DNA from: Eucalyptus grandis
Lineage: Eukaryota; Streptophyta; Magnoliopsida; Myrtales; Myrtaceae
DNA: 64,000 bases
NCBI RefSeq assembly: GCF_016545825.1
Contig: NC_052618.1
Span: forward strand, 50,914,331 to 50,978,330
Direction: 5' to 3'
In this document: piece after piece, positions 61,001 through 64,000 of the stretch
How the letters are laid out: each line of letters opens with the position of its first letter
How positions within the stretch are numbered: the first letter of the stretch is position 1
Made by a program: the position numbers and the translations under genes
The notes under the pieces: generated by a model
What the model saw: the letters and a program-made list of their open reading frames with translations, nothing else
The model's database searches: none
What the model was told of the DNA's origin: nothing

Positions 61001-62060
61001 CAATTTTAAATGATCAAGATCTGTCGATCTTCCTTAAAGAAAATGATACATTGTATCTTTCGTTTTTAAACAGTAATGAATTGGTCTACGAAGGGCCAAA
61101 ATCAAACAAGAGAATTTGGACGAGCCAATGGCCACGTTAAAAATTGAGAAAATATTAAGTGGTTGAAAACCACCACGTTTGCCACAGACGTGTGGCATGC
61201 GTGTTTTAATTCCAACCACCCATAATTTGAACATGTGTCCACTACCGACGTGGAGTTAAATTAAAAATAAAAAAATTGCCCAAGAGCTATTCAGCCACGG
61301 AAGTTTTTCTTTGTCCGAGTTACAGCACGTCCCCCTCGCCGCGTCCTGCGTGTCTAAGCCGAGCCGCCCCTTCTGTCGTCACTCGATGCTAAGGATGACC
61401 ATGGACGAGCAATGTGACGCCTGAATGCCTTCCGCCATGGAAGGCCAGATCTTGAGATCTAGAGAGTGATGCCAGCAAAGGTGACGATGACCATGGCCGA
61501 GCGCCAGCGACGCCGGAAGGGGACCTCCATCATCCATGGCTTGGCTGGGTTCTTTGCCCCTGTTTTTTGGACGAGCCAGTGGCCCCGTTAAAGATTCTTG
61601 TCGCAGTACAATGTATTGCAGGACTTTGTCTGGACGATGTGATGAGTGAAGTTTCACGTTTCTCCTGATCATCGATATCGACCCGTTGCGACTCCAGAAG
61701 ACAATTTCTTGTAGTGGTTCGAGACGAGGTAGGGGTCCAATTAGAGGGCCGGTGCTTGGAGACGAGCGAAGCCTGTAACGTAGGAGCAATACCTACATGA
61801 TTTGGGCGCACATCAGTCCAGCGAATATCACCGGTTTCCTTGGGTAGCGTGAATTTTATATGGGGTCTACATGAACCAACAGGCGGGATTCTCTAAGGTC
61901 AAGTGTTCCCCGAGAATCCAAGAAAATTTTTCCCAATATTATTCACATGGTGAGCCACATGATATGAGGTACCCATTTGTGGACGAGGAAGTTTGTCACG
62001 AGAGGATTAGATGTAATTATTATCGTAGTTAAGGTGTACATGTGTGATGTCCACAACTTT
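58012..62060 (-). promoter_or_regulatory. Upstream region of ZIFL-D and outer edge of the array
   Basis: Loose, collinear similarity to the upstream regions of C and E: about 58270-58600, 59020-59130 (like 50440-50560), the conserved block at 59675-59870, and 61600-62060 (like 52130-52550, sharing TAGATGTAATTATTATC / ATGCAATTATTATCAAAG). Similarity fades after about 62060, which is taken as the right edge of the duplication. Between 59900 and 61560 there is AT-rich sequence and a GC-richer stretch (61300-61560) without a convincing gene. Confidence 0.5.
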
Positions 62061-62580
62061 TAGCCCACATGATATTAAAGGGAAAATTACTTAATTAGTC
62101 CTAAACCTATTATATTAAATTATTAATGTCCATTCGATCATGAATTTTTCAATTTTGTCAATTTAATCTTAAACATTTTCGTGAAATTTCAATATAATTC
62201 TTTTAATCAATTTCATCAAAAGCTGCTGTCGTGATATTACAATCGTCGCCAGTCATCATATGTGACATACTGCCAATGAAGATTGACCAGAATGACTAAA
62301 TTGAATTTTGCACAAAGATTTAGGACTAAATTAGTAAATTGGAAAATTTTAAAATCAAATTGATATTCATACAATAGATTGAGTTTCTAATATTAATATA
62401 TTTGAATGAAATTTTCTGTATTAGGGATGGAAAAATATATGACTCTCTACATACATAATTTGAACAATTGGACAAACAAAAATGTGATTGGTAATATGCA
62501 TAACATTGATTTTGACTAATAATAGCAATAGCTGCACCACAACACAAGTATTTTGCAATCGAGAGATTAATTCATACATT
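62061..62580. other. AT-rich spacer, no gene
   Basis: Nothing coding or repetitive could be recognised beyond short AT-rich tracts. Confidence 0.4.
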
Positions 62581-62584
62581 CAAA

Positions 62585-63140
62585 GGAAACTAAGGCTCCG
62601 TTTGCCTTACGAAAAATAATTTTCAGAAAAATATTTTCCATATTTTCTAATATTGTTTCACAAAAAATAAACAGTCAAGGAAAACATATTCCGCTAATGG
62701 AAAAAACACTATCAAAAGTGGAGAAAATATTTTCCACTTTTATTTTCCCTCATCTCTCTTCCACCACTTATTTAATTATTTTTCTTTTTCTTTTTTAATT
62801 TGATTTTTTAATTATTTTTTTTTTTCCTTTTTCCTTTTTTCTTTTCTCTTCTTCTTTAGCTCGTCGTTAGCCAAAGGTGAGCTCAAACTGGTCAAAAGGG
62901 CGACGAGGCTCAGCCCTCCAAGATCAGTGACGCTTAAGTGTCCCTAGAAGGTCACAAGAGCGTCACTAGAGGACGGCAAGGCTCGGGTCTCGTGGATCGG
63001 CAACACTCCAGCGTCGCCAAAGGGGGAGGGGCTTGAGCCTCGCTAAATCGACGATTGGTGGCGAGGCTCGAACCTCATAGATCAACCACGTTCCAGCGTC
63101 ACCAAAGGCCGACGAGCTCGTCCCTCAGGTCGATGGATAT
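62585..63140. repeat. Composite repeat with GC-rich core
   Basis: It begins AAGGCTCCGTTTGCCTTACG with an AT-rich arm, then a core (62865-63125) of about 70-bp degenerate units containing GGCAAGGCTCGGGTCTCG / GGCGAGGCTCGAACCTC and CTCCAGCGTCGCCAAAG. The right arm is missing or diverged. Same class as 6040-7140. Confidence 0.5.
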
Positions 63141-64000
63141 ATATTAAAGATTTTCTATTATGCACTTTGGTAGCTAACCCCAATGGAGCAAATATTTTAT
63201 GCAATAGTCATATGACCTGACGTTTCCATGTGACATTTCTCAAGTATATAATTTTGTTAATTTTGTACATGAAAAGCTTGAAAACTATAATGGAAATAAC
63301 CTAAGTAATACCAGCACGAACATGCGAAATGTGACACGACATAGCACGATACACTAACATGTTATTTTTTAACAAATAGATAATTATGATACGTTGAGAC
63401 ACGTTATATATTAAATTTATATTTGTATATATACATGATAAATTGTCATTTTTATTATGATTTGAATCAAATTAATTTGATTCAAATTCACAATTAAACA
63501 AGTAATATAAAAGAGTATAGAATGAATTTATGCTAAAAATATTAATCCATCATTTATTAATATCATTTATTTTTTTAATTTAGCAAATCCAACTTTATTC
63601 CAATAATTCATAAAACTTGGAGGAAAAAATAAAACAATTTACATTATGGACTCGCGTATCAAAGCATGTCGGAAAAGAAGAGAAATAAACAAACTTGAGG
63701 TAAATTGTGTATCAGGGAAGTGAGAATTGAAAGAGATGAGAAGATTAGATTTTTCTTCTTTCTCCATTTATTTTTTATTTTTTACATATTTACATATTAA
63801 CCCCTCATTTATTGAAAATTTTTAAAATTGATCTTGTGCATGTCGAAATTCCGAACTCATATGTTGAAATTTCAGACTCTATTGTTGGGATAATTGATCA
63901 GGTGTCAGATTTTTTTACACGTGTTGATCGAGTGTTGGAGAATGTCAAACACGTGTCGTAATGTTCGATACGATATAAAGGTTTTCGAAAAGTGTTGGTT
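63141..64000. other. AT-rich sequence to window end, no gene
   Basis: No open frame, repeat border or RNA gene recognised. Confidence 0.4.

Noticed and set aside
61379..61811. Two overlapping minus-strand open frames of 136 and 93 codons
   Set aside because: Part of the stretch is ordinary ZIFL upstream DNA (compare 35380-35620 and 52110-52330) and the remainder has no family resemblance or splice context.

Overview
This is nuclear DNA of a flowering plant. The introns are short and GT-AG, all recognisable products are plant proteins, and there are LTR retrotransposons, hAT-like DNA elements and SINE-like insertions between and inside genes. The repeat texture suggests a woody eudicot, possibly Myrtales/Myrtaceae, but the sequence does not prove a species.

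Layout. 1-4104 (minus): 5' two thirds of a katanin p80 (KTN80) WD40 gene whose 3' end lies off the left edge. 4105-12060: CT/GA-rich KTN80 upstream DNA, a GC-cored repeat and gene-poor sequence. 12862-13428 (minus): intact single-exon ferredoxin-thioredoxin reductase variable chain (FTRA). 14.9-62.1 kb: a tandem array of ZINC INDUCED FACILITATOR-LIKE (ZIFL) major-facilitator genes, all on the minus strand. It holds intact copy A (17393-21788), a gutted remnant E (33283-33340), pseudogene B (36.7-41.6 kb), intact copy C (44213-49460) and intact copy D (53654-58011). The duplicated unit is larger than the gene: blocks of FTRA and its 3' flank recur behind A (23.6-25.4 kb) and behind B (42.3-43.4 kb), so FTRA and ZIFL were duplicated together and the extra FTRA copies then decayed.

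Mobile DNA has shaped the array. A 7.07-kb Ty1-copia element (25476-32547, minus, target duplication TAAAT) separates the FTRA remnant from ZIFL-E. Its LTRs are nearly identical but its gag-pol is broken, and its leader carries a dense run of W-box cores and four TGACGTCA palindromes. A 537-bp TRIM (24437-24973) sits inside the FTRA remnant. A non-autonomous hAT (39206-40037) interrupts exon 5 of pseudogene B, a tRNA-derived SINE (40415-40621) sits at the start of its exon 3, and an A-tailed fragment lies in its intron 1. Composite repeats with GC-rich cores and AT-rich arms have entered introns and spacers several times.

Functionally, the intact genes concern microtubule severing (KTN80), light-dependent redox regulation in the chloroplast (FTRA), and membrane transport of the ZIF/ZIFL type, a family linked to zinc/nicotianamine handling, proton-coupled potassium flux and auxin transport. 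Exon boundaries were read by eye from splice signals and paralogue comparison; nothing was checked against a database.
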